Source: Cereibacter_A azotoformans (GTDB lineage Bacteria > Pseudomonadota > Alphaproteobacteria > Rhodobacterales > Rhodobacteraceae). From it: a stretch of 64,000 nucleotides of DNA. The position numbers and the translations under genes were made by a program. Position 1 is the stretch's first letter; every line of letters begins with the position of its first letter. The stretch lies in the NCBI RefSeq assembly GCF_003050905.1, contig NZ_QAOT01000001.1. One strand, given 5' to 3'. The notes under the pieces are model-generated. The model had not been told where the DNA came from. It saw only the letters and a program-made list of their open reading frames with translations, and did no database searches. Shown in pieces: positions 7,795 to 15,952 of the stretch.

Positions 7795-9975
7795 TCAAAG
7801 CGGTCCCTCGTCGCGCAGGGTGGCCAGACGCTGCACGTCCTTCGCGCCCGCCGTTCCCCGCCCCGAGAGCGAGGGGTTCTCCATGAAGAAGCCATGGCAG
7901 GAGAAGGCCTCCTCGCCGGCCGGTGGGCGCACGTAGCGGCCGTCCGCCTGAAGCAGCCAGCTCTGGGAATCGTCGGCGAGGTTCGCCGCCATGATCTGCC
8001 CCACGATCTGCGCCTTCACGGTCGGGTTCAGCGCCTCGACCAGCGTCTCGACCCGGCGATCCATGTTGCGCCCCATCCAGTCGGCCGAGGAGAAGAACAC
8101 CCGCGCCTTCTTGGACGGCAGCCCGGCGCCATTGCCGAAGCAGACGATGCGGCTGTGTTCGAGGAAGCGGCCGACGACCGACTTCACCCGGATGTTGTCC
8201 GACAGGCCCTTCACGCCGGGGCGCAGGCCGCAGATCCCGCGCACGATCAGGCTGATCTTCACGCCCGCCTGGCTGGCGGCATAGAGCGCGTCGATCAGCT
8301 CGGGGTCGATGATGGAATTGACCTTGAGCCAGATCTCGGCGGGCCGTCCGGCGCGGGCGTGATCGGCCTCGGCCGCGATCAGCTCGTGCAGGCGGCCGCG
8401 CAGCGTGATGGGGGCGATGGCCACATTCTCGAGCCCCACGGGCTGCACATAGCCCGAGAGATAGTTGAAGATCTTGGTGGCATCGCGCCCCAGCGCCGGG
8501 TCGCAGGTGAAGAAGGACAGGTCCGTATAGACCCGAGCGGTGATCGGGTGGTAGTTGCCCGTCCCGTAATGGGTGTAGGTCACGAGATTGTCGCCCTCGC
8601 GCCGGACCACGGTCGAGATCTTGGCGTGGGTCTTGAGATGCATGAAGCCATAGACGACATGCGCCCCCGCCCGCTCGAGCCGCCGGCTCTGGCGGATGTT
8701 GGCGGCTTCGTCGAAGCGGGCCTTGAGTTCCACCAGCGCGGTGACGGACTTGCCCGCCTCGGCCGCCTCGCAGAGCGCGGTGACGATCGGGCTGTCCCAG
8801 CTTGTCCGGTAAAGCGTCTGCTTGATCGCCAGCACGTTCGGATCGCTCGCCGCCTGCTGGAGGAAGCGGATCACCAGATCGAAAGTCTCGTAGGGGTGAT
8901 GCAGCAGGATGTCCTTCTGCCGGATCGCCGAGAACATGTCGCCCTCGTGATCGGCCAGCCGCTCGGGTACGCGCGGGGTGAAGGCGGGCCACAGCAGGTC
9001 CGGGCGCGACGAGATCACCAGCTCCTTCAGGTCGGCGATGCCGATGACGCCGCGGACCTCGATCACCTCGTCGGAGGTGACGCCCAGCTCCTCCATGATC
9101 AGGGCGTGAAGCTCCTTCGGCGCGCCGGCCGAGATCTTCATGCGGATCACCTCGCCCCGGCGGCGGCGCTTCAGCGCGGTCTCGAACTCGCGCACCAGAT
9201 CCTCGGCCTCGTCCTCGACCTCGAGATCGCTGTCGCGCAGCACCCGGAAGGCGCAGTGGCCGCGCTCGGCATAGCCGGGAAAGAGCATCCCCAGATGCAG
9301 GAGCAGCAATTCCTCGAGCGGCAGGAAACGGTGCTCGCCGGGTTTGGCGGGCAGTTCGACGAAGCGGGCGATCTGCTGCGGGATCGGCAGCAGCGCCTGC
9401 AGCGGGCGCCGGTCGGACATGCGCTCAAGCTCGAGCCCCAGCGTGAAGCCCGTGTTCGGGATGAAGGGGAACGGATGGGCGGGGTCAATGGCCAGCGGCG
9501 ACAGGACCGGAAACACCTTGGACAGGAAGTGGTCCTCGAGATGGCGCAGGTCGCGGGCGGTCAGCTTGGAGCGGGTGAGGATCGAGATCCCCTGTTCCTC
9601 CATCTCGCGGCGCAGCTTGTTCCAGACCGTCTGCTGGGTCTGCATCAGCCGCCGGGCGTCGGCGTTGATCAGCTGGAGCTGCTCGGCCGGCGAGCGCCCG
9701 TCCTCGGAGAGCACGAGGTTGCCGGCGCGCACCAGCGCCCGCAGGCCCGCGACGCGCACGGTGTAGAATTCGTCGAGGTTGGTGGCCGAGATCGACAGGA
9801 AGCGCAGCCTCTCGAGCAGCGGAACCCGCACATTGTCGGCTTCGTCGAGAACGCGCCAGTTGAAGGCAAGCCAGCTGAGTTCGCGGTTGAAGAAGCGCCG
9901 CGGACCTGTGACCTCCTCCTCGGGCAACGGGACGGGTTCGGGGAAGGGGGCCTTCAGGAAATCTGCCGGTGTCAT
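7795..9975 (-). CDS. ppk: Polyphosphate kinase 1
   Basis: A 726-residue PPK1 of standard length and domain order: an N-terminal helical domain starting RFFNRELSWLAFNWRVLDEA, a head domain and two phospholipase-D-like catalytic domains. The autophosphorylated histidine is expected within YGFMHLKTHAKI; the second catalytic segment is around SRIVCFGNGA. It makes polyphosphate from ATP reversibly. It is followed by ppx and preceded by hdaA, an arrangement seen in other Alphaproteobacteria. The start MTPADFLKAPFPEPVPLPEEE has a short proline-rich lead before the conserved region. No PHO box was recognised upstream. Confidence 0.96.
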   Translation of the reverse strand: MTPADFLKAPFPEPVPLPEEEVTGPRRFFNRELSWLAFNWRVLDEADNVRVPLLERLRFLSISATNLDEFYTVRVAGLRALVRAGNLVLSEDGRSPAEQLQLINADARRLMQTQQTVWNKLRREMEEQGISILTRSKLTARDLRHLEDHFLSKVFPVLSPLAIDPAHPFPFIPNTGFTLGLELERMSDRRPLQALLPIPQQIARFVELPAKPGEHRFLPLEELLLLHLGMLFPGYAERGHCAFRVLRDSDLEVEDEAEDLVREFETALKRRRRGEVIRMKISAGAPKELHALIMEELGVTSDEVIEVRGVIGIADLKELVISSRPDLLWPAFTPRVPERLADHEGDMFSAIRQKDILLHHPYETFDLVIRFLQQAASDPNVLAIKQTLYRTSWDSPIVTALCEAAEAGKSVTALVELKARFDEAANIRQSRRLERAGAHVVYGFMHLKTHAKISTVVRREGDNLVTYTHYGTGNYHPITARVYTDLSFFTCDPALGRDATKIFNYLSGYVQPVGLENVAIAPITLRGRLHELIAAEADHARAGRPAEIWLKVNSIIDPELIDALYAASQAGVKISLIVRGICGLRPGVKGLSDNIRVKSVVGRFLEHSRIVCFGNGAGLPSKKARVFFSSADWMGRNMDRRVETLVEALNPTVKAQIVGQIMAANLADDSQSWLLQADGRYVRPPAGEEAFSCHGFFMENPSLSGRGTAGAKDVQRLATLRDEGPL

Positions 9976-10034
9976 GCTCTCAGCCTCGGTTCGGGTCCGT
10001 TTGCCCGTATCTTGTGAAGGTTATGTGACAGATC

Positions 10035-10715
10035 TCATTCGGCACCGGCCAGTCCCAGAAGCTCCGCCGCCATCTGGCGCGAGATCGGCCGCCGCTCGGC
10101 CAGCGAGCGGGCATCGAGCGCCGCAACGAGCGCCCGGGCCGCCTCGCACGACCGATCCATCCGCGCCACGAGCCACGGCACGAGCATTCCCGGCACCGCG
10201 ATCTGGCGGTCGGCAAAGAGCTTGACCAGCATGGCCGACAGAAGCGCGTCGTCGGGCGCCTCGAGGCGGGTGACGGCGGCGGCCTGCATCCGGCTCTTGA
10301 GGTCGGGCAGCACCAGCCCCCAGTCGCGCGGCGGCGTGTCGGCGGTGATGAGCAGCGCGCCCGACCGTTCGAGCATGAGGTTGTGGAGGTGAAAGAGCGC
10401 CTCTTCGGCGGCCCGTTCGCCGCCCAGCCGCTCGGCATCCTCGACCGCCACGGCGCCATCGGCGGCAAGCGCGGGCAGGTCCGCGCGCGCCAGCGCCTCG
10501 GCCGGGATCAGCCGCGCCTCGGCCTGCGCCGCCCAGACATGGGCCAGATGGGTCTTGCCCGACCCGCGCGGGCCGACCAGCACCATCTTGCCGCGCGGCC
10601 AGTCGCGCCAGCCGTCGAGGCTTGCCAGCGCCAGCGCATTGGCCGGCGAGACGAAGAAATCCTCGCGGCTCAGGGCCGGTCGCATCGGCAGGTCGAAGGC
10701 GAGCTGACCCTTCAC
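10035..10715 (-). CDS. hdaA: HdaA, DnaA-related replication regulator
   Basis: A 226-residue AAA+ protein of the Hda/DnaA-ATPase family. QLAFDLP at residues 4-10 looks like the beta-clamp-binding hexapeptide found at the Hda N-terminus. The Walker A motif is GPRGSGKT (48-55), and an Asp-Ala-Glu Walker B-like element (VEDAERLGG) follows. There is no DNA-binding domain IV. With clamp on DNA it promotes ATP hydrolysis by DnaA to block re-initiation. The GTG start at 10715 overlaps the stop of the PerM-like gene (GTGA), which fixes the start just before the clamp motif. Confidence 0.88.
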   Translation of the reverse strand: MKGQLAFDLPMRPALSREDFFVSPANALALASLDGWRDWPRGKMVLVGPRGSGKTHLAHVWAAQAEARLIPAEALARADLPALAADGAVAVEDAERLGGERAAEEALFHLHNLMLERSGALLITADTPPRDWGLVLPDLKSRMQAAAVTRLEAPDDALLSAMLVKLFADRQIAVPGMLVPWLVARMDRSCEAARALVAALDARSLAERRPISRQMAAELLGLAGAE

Positions 10716-11785
10716 ATGTCCTCCTCGGTGATGATGTGGGTGCCCCGGTAGAGGCGGGAGCCCGTATATTGCCGGATGCCGAAGCGCGCCAGCACCCCGA
10801 TCGCCGCCGCCACCGGAACGGCGACCAGCATCCCCACGAAGCCGAAGATCGACCCGAAGGCCGAGAGCGCGAAGAGCAGCCACAGCGGATGCAGCCCCAC
10901 CGAGCCGCCGACGAGGCGGGGGGTGATCACGTTGCCTTCGAGGAACTGCCCCAGCGCGAAGATGCCCGCCACCAGCCCGATGGAGAGCCAGTCACCCCAG
11001 AACTGGAAGAGCGCGAGGCCGATGGCCAGCGCGCCCCCGATCAGGGCGCCGACATAGGGAATGAAGGTGATCGCGCCGGCGATCGCCCCCACCACAAGCC
11101 CGAACTGAAGCCCCACCGCGGCCAGCGCCACCGCGTAGAAGGTGCCCAGCACGAGGCAGACCGAGATCTGCCCCCGCACGAATCCTGCCAGCACCTCGTC
11201 GATCTCGCTGGCGAGGCGGCGCAGGGTGGGGGCATGGTCGCGGGGCAGCCAGCTGTCGATCTTGGCCACCATCGGGTCCCAGTCGAGCAGCAGGTAGAAG
11301 CTCACGACCGGGACGACGACCACGAAGATCAGCGCGTTGATCACGCCATAGGCCGAGATCAGCACCGTGTTGGCCAACTCGCCGCCGCGCTGCTTGATCG
11401 TGTCGCCGATCGACAGCAGCGTCTGGCGCATCGTGCTCGTCTCGTCCGAGAGCTGCGGGAAATGCTCGAGCAGGAAGGTGTGAAGCTGGCGGAAGATCGT
11501 GGGCGCCGCGTCGATGAGCGCGGTCAACTGGCTGGCCAGGGTCGGGATGACGGCCAGGACGAGCAGCACCACCACGAGCAGCATGCCGACCGAGATGAGC
11601 GAGGTGGCGGCCACCCGGCTCAGGCCCGCCCGCTCGAGCCGGTCGGCCACCGGATCGAGAAAGTAGGCGATGGCCCCGCCCACGATGAAGGGCAGGATCA
11701 CGTCGCCGAGAAGCCACAGGACAAGCAGGAAGACGAGGGTGGAAAGGCCCCACCACTTGGCTTGGTCGCTGATCGGAAGAGCCAT
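10712..11785 (-). CDS. AI-2E/PerM-family membrane protein
   Basis: A 357-residue polytopic membrane protein of the AI-2E transporter (PerM/YdiK) family. Two N-terminal hydrophobic segments (residues about 12-45) are followed by an extended soluble helical part rich in Leu, Ile and Gln, and then by four to five segments including GAIAGAITFIPYVGALIGG, which contains the family's characteristic FIPYVG. Substrates are uncertain; only a few members are shown to export autoinducer-2 or act as sodium/proton antiporters. The ATG at 11785 is chosen because residues upstream have no homology. It begins an operon whose next gene is hdaA, and is divergent from proS. Confidence 0.88.
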   Translation of the reverse strand: MALPISDQAKWWGLSTLVFLLVLWLLGDVILPFIVGGAIAYFLDPVADRLERAGLSRVAATSLISVGMLLVVVLLVLAVIPTLASQLTALIDAAPTIFRQLHTFLLEHFPQLSDETSTMRQTLLSIGDTIKQRGGELANTVLISAYGVINALIFVVVVPVVSFYLLLDWDPMVAKIDSWLPRDHAPTLRRLASEIDEVLAGFVRGQISVCLVLGTFYAVALAAVGLQFGLVVGAIAGAITFIPYVGALIGGALAIGLALFQFWGDWLSIGLVAGIFALGQFLEGNVITPRLVGGSVGLHPLWLLFALSAFGSIFGFVGMLVAVPVAAAIGVLARFGIRQYTGSRLYRGTHIITEEDM

Positions 11786-12017
11786 GCCTGAAACCTCGCT
11801 GATGTTCCGCAGAGATGGCTCATGGCCCCGATCCTTGCAAGGGAAAGGCAGGGCTTCGGTCGGGGCGCGAGGCGGGGAGCGGACGGTGCGGGCGGACCTT
11901 CCGGCCCGGCGGACCCCTCGGACATGGGCGGGATGCCGCGCGGGCGGCGCTTGCCTGCCCCCTCGGCCTCGCCTAAACCCCTTGCGGAACAATCCACCGA
12001 ACAGACACGGGGCCCCC

Positions 12018-13355
12018 ATGCGCCTGAGCCGCTATTTCCTGCCCGTCCTGAAGGAGAATCCCTCCGAGGCGCAGATCGTCAGCCACCGCTTCATGCTGCG
12101 CGCCGGCATGATCAAGCAGCAGGCGGCGGGGATCTATTCCTGGCTGCCGCTGGGCTTCAAGGTGCTCAAGCGCGTCGAGCAGATCGTGCATGAAGAGCAG
12201 ATCCGCGCCGGCCACATCCCGCTTCTGATGCCGACGCTGCAGCCGGCCGACCTCTGGCGCGAGAGCGGGCGCTATGACGATTACGGCGAGGAGATGCTGC
12301 GCATCACCGACCGCCACAAGCGCGACATGCTCTACGGACCGACGAACGAGGAGATGATCACCGACATCTTCCGGTCGCATGTCAACAGCTACAAGGACCT
12401 GCCGCTGACGCTGTATCACGTCCAGTGGAAGTTCCGCGACGAGATCCGCCCGCGCTTCGGCGTGATGCGGGGGCGCGAGTTCCTGATGAAGGACGGCTAC
12501 AACTTCGACCTCGACTTCGACAGCGCGATCCACGCCTACAACCGCCACATGGTCAGCTACCTGCGCACCTACGAGCGCATGGGCCTGCAGGCGATCCCGA
12601 TGCGCGCGGCTTCCGGCCCGATCGGCGGCGACAACACGCACGAGTTCCTCGTGCTCGCCTCCACAGGCGAGTCGGAGGTGTTCTATGACGCGGCCATCAC
12701 CGACCTGAAGTTCGGCGACCGCGTGGTGGACTATGACAGCCGCGAGGAATGCGAGGCCATCGTCAAGGAGTGGACGACCCCCTACGCCCGCACCGACGAG
12801 ACGCATGACGAGGCGATCTTCAACGCCATCCCCGAAGAGCGCCGCCGCACCTCGAGGGGGATCGAGGTCGGCCAGATCTTCTACTTCGGCACCAAATATT
12901 CCGAACCGATGGGTGCGACGGTGGTGACGGCCGACGGTGCCCGTGTGCCGGTCCACATGGGCTCGCACGGGATCGGCGTCTCGCGGCTTCTGGGCGCGAT
13001 CATCGAGGCCAGCCACGACGACAAGGGCATCATCTGGCCGGAAGGCGTCACGCCCTTCCATGTCGGCATCGTGAACCTCAAGCAGGGCGACAGCTCGACC
13101 GATCTGGCCTGCGAGGCGCTCTATCGCGACCTCTCGGCCAAGGGACTCGAGCCGCTCTACGACGACCGCGACGAGCGGGCGGGGGCGAAATTCGCCACGA
13201 TGGACCTGATCGGCCTGCCGTGGCGGCTCACCGTCGGCCCGCGCGGCATCGCGGCCGGCAAGGTGGAACTGACCAACCGCCGCACCGGCGAGAGCGAGGA
13301 GATGTCCTCGGGCGCCGCGGTGGACCGGCTGGCGCAGATCTACGCCGGGATCTGA
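12018..13355 (+). CDS. proS: Proline-tRNA ligase, short form
   Basis: Class II aminoacyl-tRNA synthetase of 445 residues charging tRNA-Pro. It starts MRLSRYFLPVLKENP, typical of alphaproteobacterial ProS, and the class II motifs are visible around the RDEIRPRFGVMRGREFLMKD segment and SHGIGVSRL. The roughly 180-residue editing insertion found in the E. coli type is absent, as usual for Alphaproteobacteria, so mischarged Ala-tRNA-Pro must be cleared in trans by a ProXp/YbaK-like protein not seen here. The C-terminal anticodon-binding domain ends at AQIYAGI. A hairpin repeat follows 17 bases after the stop. Confidence 0.96.
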   Translation: MRLSRYFLPVLKENPSEAQIVSHRFMLRAGMIKQQAAGIYSWLPLGFKVLKRVEQIVHEEQIRAGHIPLLMPTLQPADLWRESGRYDDYGEEMLRITDRHKRDMLYGPTNEEMITDIFRSHVNSYKDLPLTLYHVQWKFRDEIRPRFGVMRGREFLMKDGYNFDLDFDSAIHAYNRHMVSYLRTYERMGLQAIPMRAASGPIGGDNTHEFLVLASTGESEVFYDAAITDLKFGDRVVDYDSREECEAIVKEWTTPYARTDETHDEAIFNAIPEERRRTSRGIEVGQIFYFGTKYSEPMGATVVTADGARVPVHMGSHGIGVSRLLGAIIEASHDDKGIIWPEGVTPFHVGIVNLKQGDSSTDLACEALYRDLSAKGLEPLYDDRDERAGAKFATMDLIGLPWRLTVGPRGIAAGKVELTNRRTGESEEMSSGAAVDRLAQIYAGI

Positions 13356-13371
13356 GGGCGCTTGGGAACCG

Positions 13372-13427
13372 CCGGGGGGCTGTCTGCCCCCCGGACCCCC
13401 CGAGGATATTTGAGCCAGAATGAAAGC
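13372..13427 (+). repeat. Intergenic hairpin-plus-tail repeat, copy 1
   Basis: A perfect 9-bp GC stem, CCGGGGGGC (13372-13380) and GCCCCCCGG (13386-13394), with loop TGTCT, is followed by ACCCCCCGAGGATATTT and then GCCAGAATGAAAG. The same architecture and tail recur at 19667-19718 and, on the other strand, at 49610-49640. This copy lies between proS and the LolCE-type gene on the same strand and could end proS transcription; the T-run is too poor for a classical terminator. Confidence 0.85.
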
Positions 13428-13488
13428 AGGTGGGGCGGGCGGCTGCGGCGTGGCCGGGCCCTGCGGCGGACGTGAAAGGATGGACGGG

Positions 13489-14775
13489 ATGGCTGGCCGG
13501 ACGCGGCCCTTTGCGGCCTTCGAATGGATGATCGCCTGGCGCTACCTGCGCGCGCGTCGCGCCGAGGGCGGGGTCTCGGTCATGACCTGGATCAGCCTCG
13601 TGGGCATCACGCTTGCGGTCTTCGCGCTGATCGCCACGCTCTCGGTGCGGGCGGGCTTTCGGGCCGAGTTCGTGGACACGATCCTCGGGGCCAACGCCCA
13701 TGTCACCGTCTATTCGGCGGGGCAGGTCAGCGAGACGGGGCAGCTGATCCGCGGCTTTGACGACTTCGATCCGGTGGCCGAGCGGCTGCGCACGGTGCCC
13801 GGAGTGGTGCGCGCGGCACCGGTGGTGAAGGGGCAGGTGATGGCCACCGCCAGCGGCCGGTCGAGCGGCGTCGAGGTCTTCGGGATGCGGCAGGCCGATC
13901 TGGCGACCATACCGCGGATCGGGCATGGCTCGGGTCATGTCGGCGACGTCGGGCGCTTCGACGAGGGCATCGCCATCGGCTCGGGCGTGGCGCAGGAGCT
14001 GGGCGTGACGGTCGGCGACCGGATCCGGCTGATCTCGCCCGACGGGGTGAAGACCGCCTTCGGCACCTCGCCGCGGGTCTCGGCCTATGAGGTCGTCTAT
14101 GTCTTCACCGCCGGGCGCTACGACATCGACCGGACGCGGATCTACATGCCGCTGGCCGAGGCGCAGAGCTACTTCAACCGCGAGGGCCGCGCCGACGAGA
14201 TCGAGGTGATGGTCTCGGACCCCGAGGCGGTCGATGCGATGGGGGCCGCGCTGATGCAGGCGGCGGGCGAGGGCTCGATGCTCTGGACATGGCGCGATTC
14301 GGCCGGGGCGTTCCTGCGGGCGCTGACCATCGAGGACAATGTGATGTTCGTGATCCTGTCGATTCTCGTGCTGATCGCCTCGATGAACATCGTCTCGGGG
14401 CTGATCATGCTGGTGAAGAACAAGGGCCGCGACATCGGCATCCTTCGCACCATGGGCCTGACCGAGGGCTCGATCCTGCGGGTCTTCTTCCTTTGCGGTG
14501 CCTCGACGGGCCTGATCGGCACGGCCTTGGGCGTGGCGCTGGGCTGCCTCTTTGCCATCTACATCGACCCGATCTTCTCGCTGGTGAACTATGTCTCGGG
14601 CGGCGGGGTCTGGGATCCGTCGATCCGCGGCATCTACGCCTTGCCGGCACGGCTTCAGTGGCAGGATGTGCTGTCGGCGGTGTCGCTGTCGCTCGCGCTG
14701 TCGTTCTTCGTCACGCTGATCCCCGCGCGGCGGGCGGCCCGCATGAACCCGGTCGAGGCGCTGCGCTATGAGTGA
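13489..14775 (+). CDS. lolC: Lipoprotein-releasing ABC transporter permease, LolC/LolE family
   Basis: A 428-residue MacB/FtsX-fold permease: one N-terminal transmembrane helix (MTWISLVGITLAVFALIATL), a long periplasmic domain, and three C-terminal helices. The opening FEWMIAWRYLRARRAEGGVSV is the conserved Lol permease start. It extracts outer-membrane lipoproteins from the inner membrane, driven by the LolD ATPase encoded next with an 8-base overlap. Only one permease gene is present, suggesting the homodimeric LolF-type arrangement known in other Proteobacteria rather than a LolC/LolE pair. The start at 13489 was chosen because AAAGG lies about 9 bases upstream; 13480 is the alternative. 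Confidence 0.9.
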   Translation: MAGRTRPFAAFEWMIAWRYLRARRAEGGVSVMTWISLVGITLAVFALIATLSVRAGFRAEFVDTILGANAHVTVYSAGQVSETGQLIRGFDDFDPVAERLRTVPGVVRAAPVVKGQVMATASGRSSGVEVFGMRQADLATIPRIGHGSGHVGDVGRFDEGIAIGSGVAQELGVTVGDRIRLISPDGVKTAFGTSPRVSAYEVVYVFTAGRYDIDRTRIYMPLAEAQSYFNREGRADEIEVMVSDPEAVDAMGAALMQAAGEGSMLWTWRDSAGAFLRALTIEDNVMFVILSILVLIASMNIVSGLIMLVKNKGRDIGILRTMGLTEGSILRVFFLCGASTGLIGTALGVALGCLFAIYIDPIFSLVNYVSGGGVWDPSIRGIYALPARLQWQDVLSAVSLSLALSFFVTLIPARRAARMNPVEALRYE

Positions 14776-15442
14776 GATGCTGGTTCTCGACGGGCTGACC
14801 AAGGCCTACAACCGCGGCAAGCCCGGCGAGGTGACGGTGTTGCGCGGCGCCACGCTCTCGGTCGGGACCGGCGAGGTGGTGGCGCTGGTCGCGCCCTCGG
14901 GGGCGGGGAAATCCACGCTTCTGCACATCGCGGGGCTTCTGGACACGCCCGACGAGGGCCGCGTCGCCATCGGCGGCATGGCGATGGAGGGCTTGCGCGA
15001 CCGGGCGCGAACCGAGGCGCGGCGGCGCGAGGTGGGCTTCATCTACCAGTTCCACCACCTGCTGCCCGAATTCACCGCGCTCGAGAACGTGGTGCTGCCG
15101 CAGCTGGCCAATGGCGTCGCGCGCCGCGAGGCCGAGGCGCGGGCCCGCGACCTCTTGGGCCGCGTCGGCGTCGGCCCGCGCGAGGGGCACCGGCCCGCGG
15201 CGCTTTCGGGCGGTGAGCAGCAGCGCGTGGCCTTCTGCCGGGCGCTGGCCAATGCCCCGCGGCTTCTTCTGGCCGACGAACCCACCGGGAACCTCGATCC
15301 CGGCACCTCGGATCAGGTCTTCGGCGTGCTGATGGATCTGGTGCGGGGCACCGGCCTTTCGGCGCTGATCGCGACGCACAACCTCGAGCTTGCGGCGCGG
15401 ATGGACCGGGTGGTGCGGCTCGACGCGGGGCGCGTCGTCTGA
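14768..15442 (+). CDS. lolD: LolD, lipoprotein-releasing ABC ATPase
   Basis: A 224-residue ABC ATPase. Walker A is APSGAGKST near residue 42, the signature is LSGGEQQR and Walker B is LLLADEPTGNLD, with the FYQFHHLLPEFTALENV-type Q loop usual in LolD/MacB ATPases. It powers release of lipoproteins to LolA. The ATG overlaps the permease stop by 8 bases, so the subunits are co-translated. The protein ends with the short LDAGRVV tail and is a normal length. Confidence 0.94.
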   Translation: MSEMLVLDGLTKAYNRGKPGEVTVLRGATLSVGTGEVVALVAPSGAGKSTLLHIAGLLDTPDEGRVAIGGMAMEGLRDRARTEARRREVGFIYQFHHLLPEFTALENVVLPQLANGVARREAEARARDLLGRVGVGPREGHRPAALSGGEQQRVAFCRALANAPRLLLADEPTGNLDPGTSDQVFGVLMDLVRGTGLSALIATHNLELAARMDRVVRLDAGRVV

Positions 15443-15500
15443 TCTGCGTCAAGGCTCGTCCCCGGCGGGAATGGTGATCTGGACCCAAAGGGAGGATGCC

Positions 15501-15890
15501 ATGAAACCAGCCTTGATCGCGCTCTTTGCCCTGCCGCTTGCGGCCTGCGTGGCGCAGCCCGACGTGCCGACGGGGCGCGCGGATTTTGAGGCGCTCTGCG
15601 CCGGGTGCCACGGCGCCACCGGGCGCGGCGACGGCGACATGGCGGCGCTGCTCGACCAGAAGCCCACCGATCTGACGACGCTCGCGGCGCGGAACGGCGG
15701 CAACTTCCCCGGCACCCGCGTCATGGCCCAGATCTGGGGCTATGCGAAGACCGGCGACCGGGTGATGCCCGAGTTCGGCCCGCTTCTCGACAGCGAGATG
15801 GTGCCCTTCGACGGTGGCGACGGGATCCTGACCCCGACGCCGATCCGCCTCGTCCAGCTTGAGCAACATCTGCGCACCCTGCAGCGCTAG
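15501..15890 (+). CDS. Small c-type cytochrome lipoprotein
   Basis: A 129-residue secreted monohaem cytochrome c. The N-terminus MKPALIALFALPLAAC has a lipobox (Leu-Ala-Ala-Cys16), so it should be lipid-anchored after export. The haem motif is CAGCH at residues 33-37, and a candidate axial methionine is in DRVMPEFG. An alternative electron carrier role is likely but the partner is unknown. A good GGGAGG site precedes the ATG. It stands alone between lolD and tex. Its haem would be attached by the ccm products encoded about 31 kb downstream. Confidence 0.85.
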   Translation: MKPALIALFALPLAACVAQPDVPTGRADFEALCAGCHGATGRGDGDMAALLDQKPTDLTTLAARNGGNFPGTRVMAQIWGYAKTGDRVMPEFGPLLDSEMVPFDGGDGILTPTPIRLVQLEQHLRTLQR

Positions 15891-15952
15891 AGCTTCCGTT
15901 CCGGCCGGTCTGGCCCTATGGTCCGCCTCCCGAATTTCTGGAGCCGGACCCC

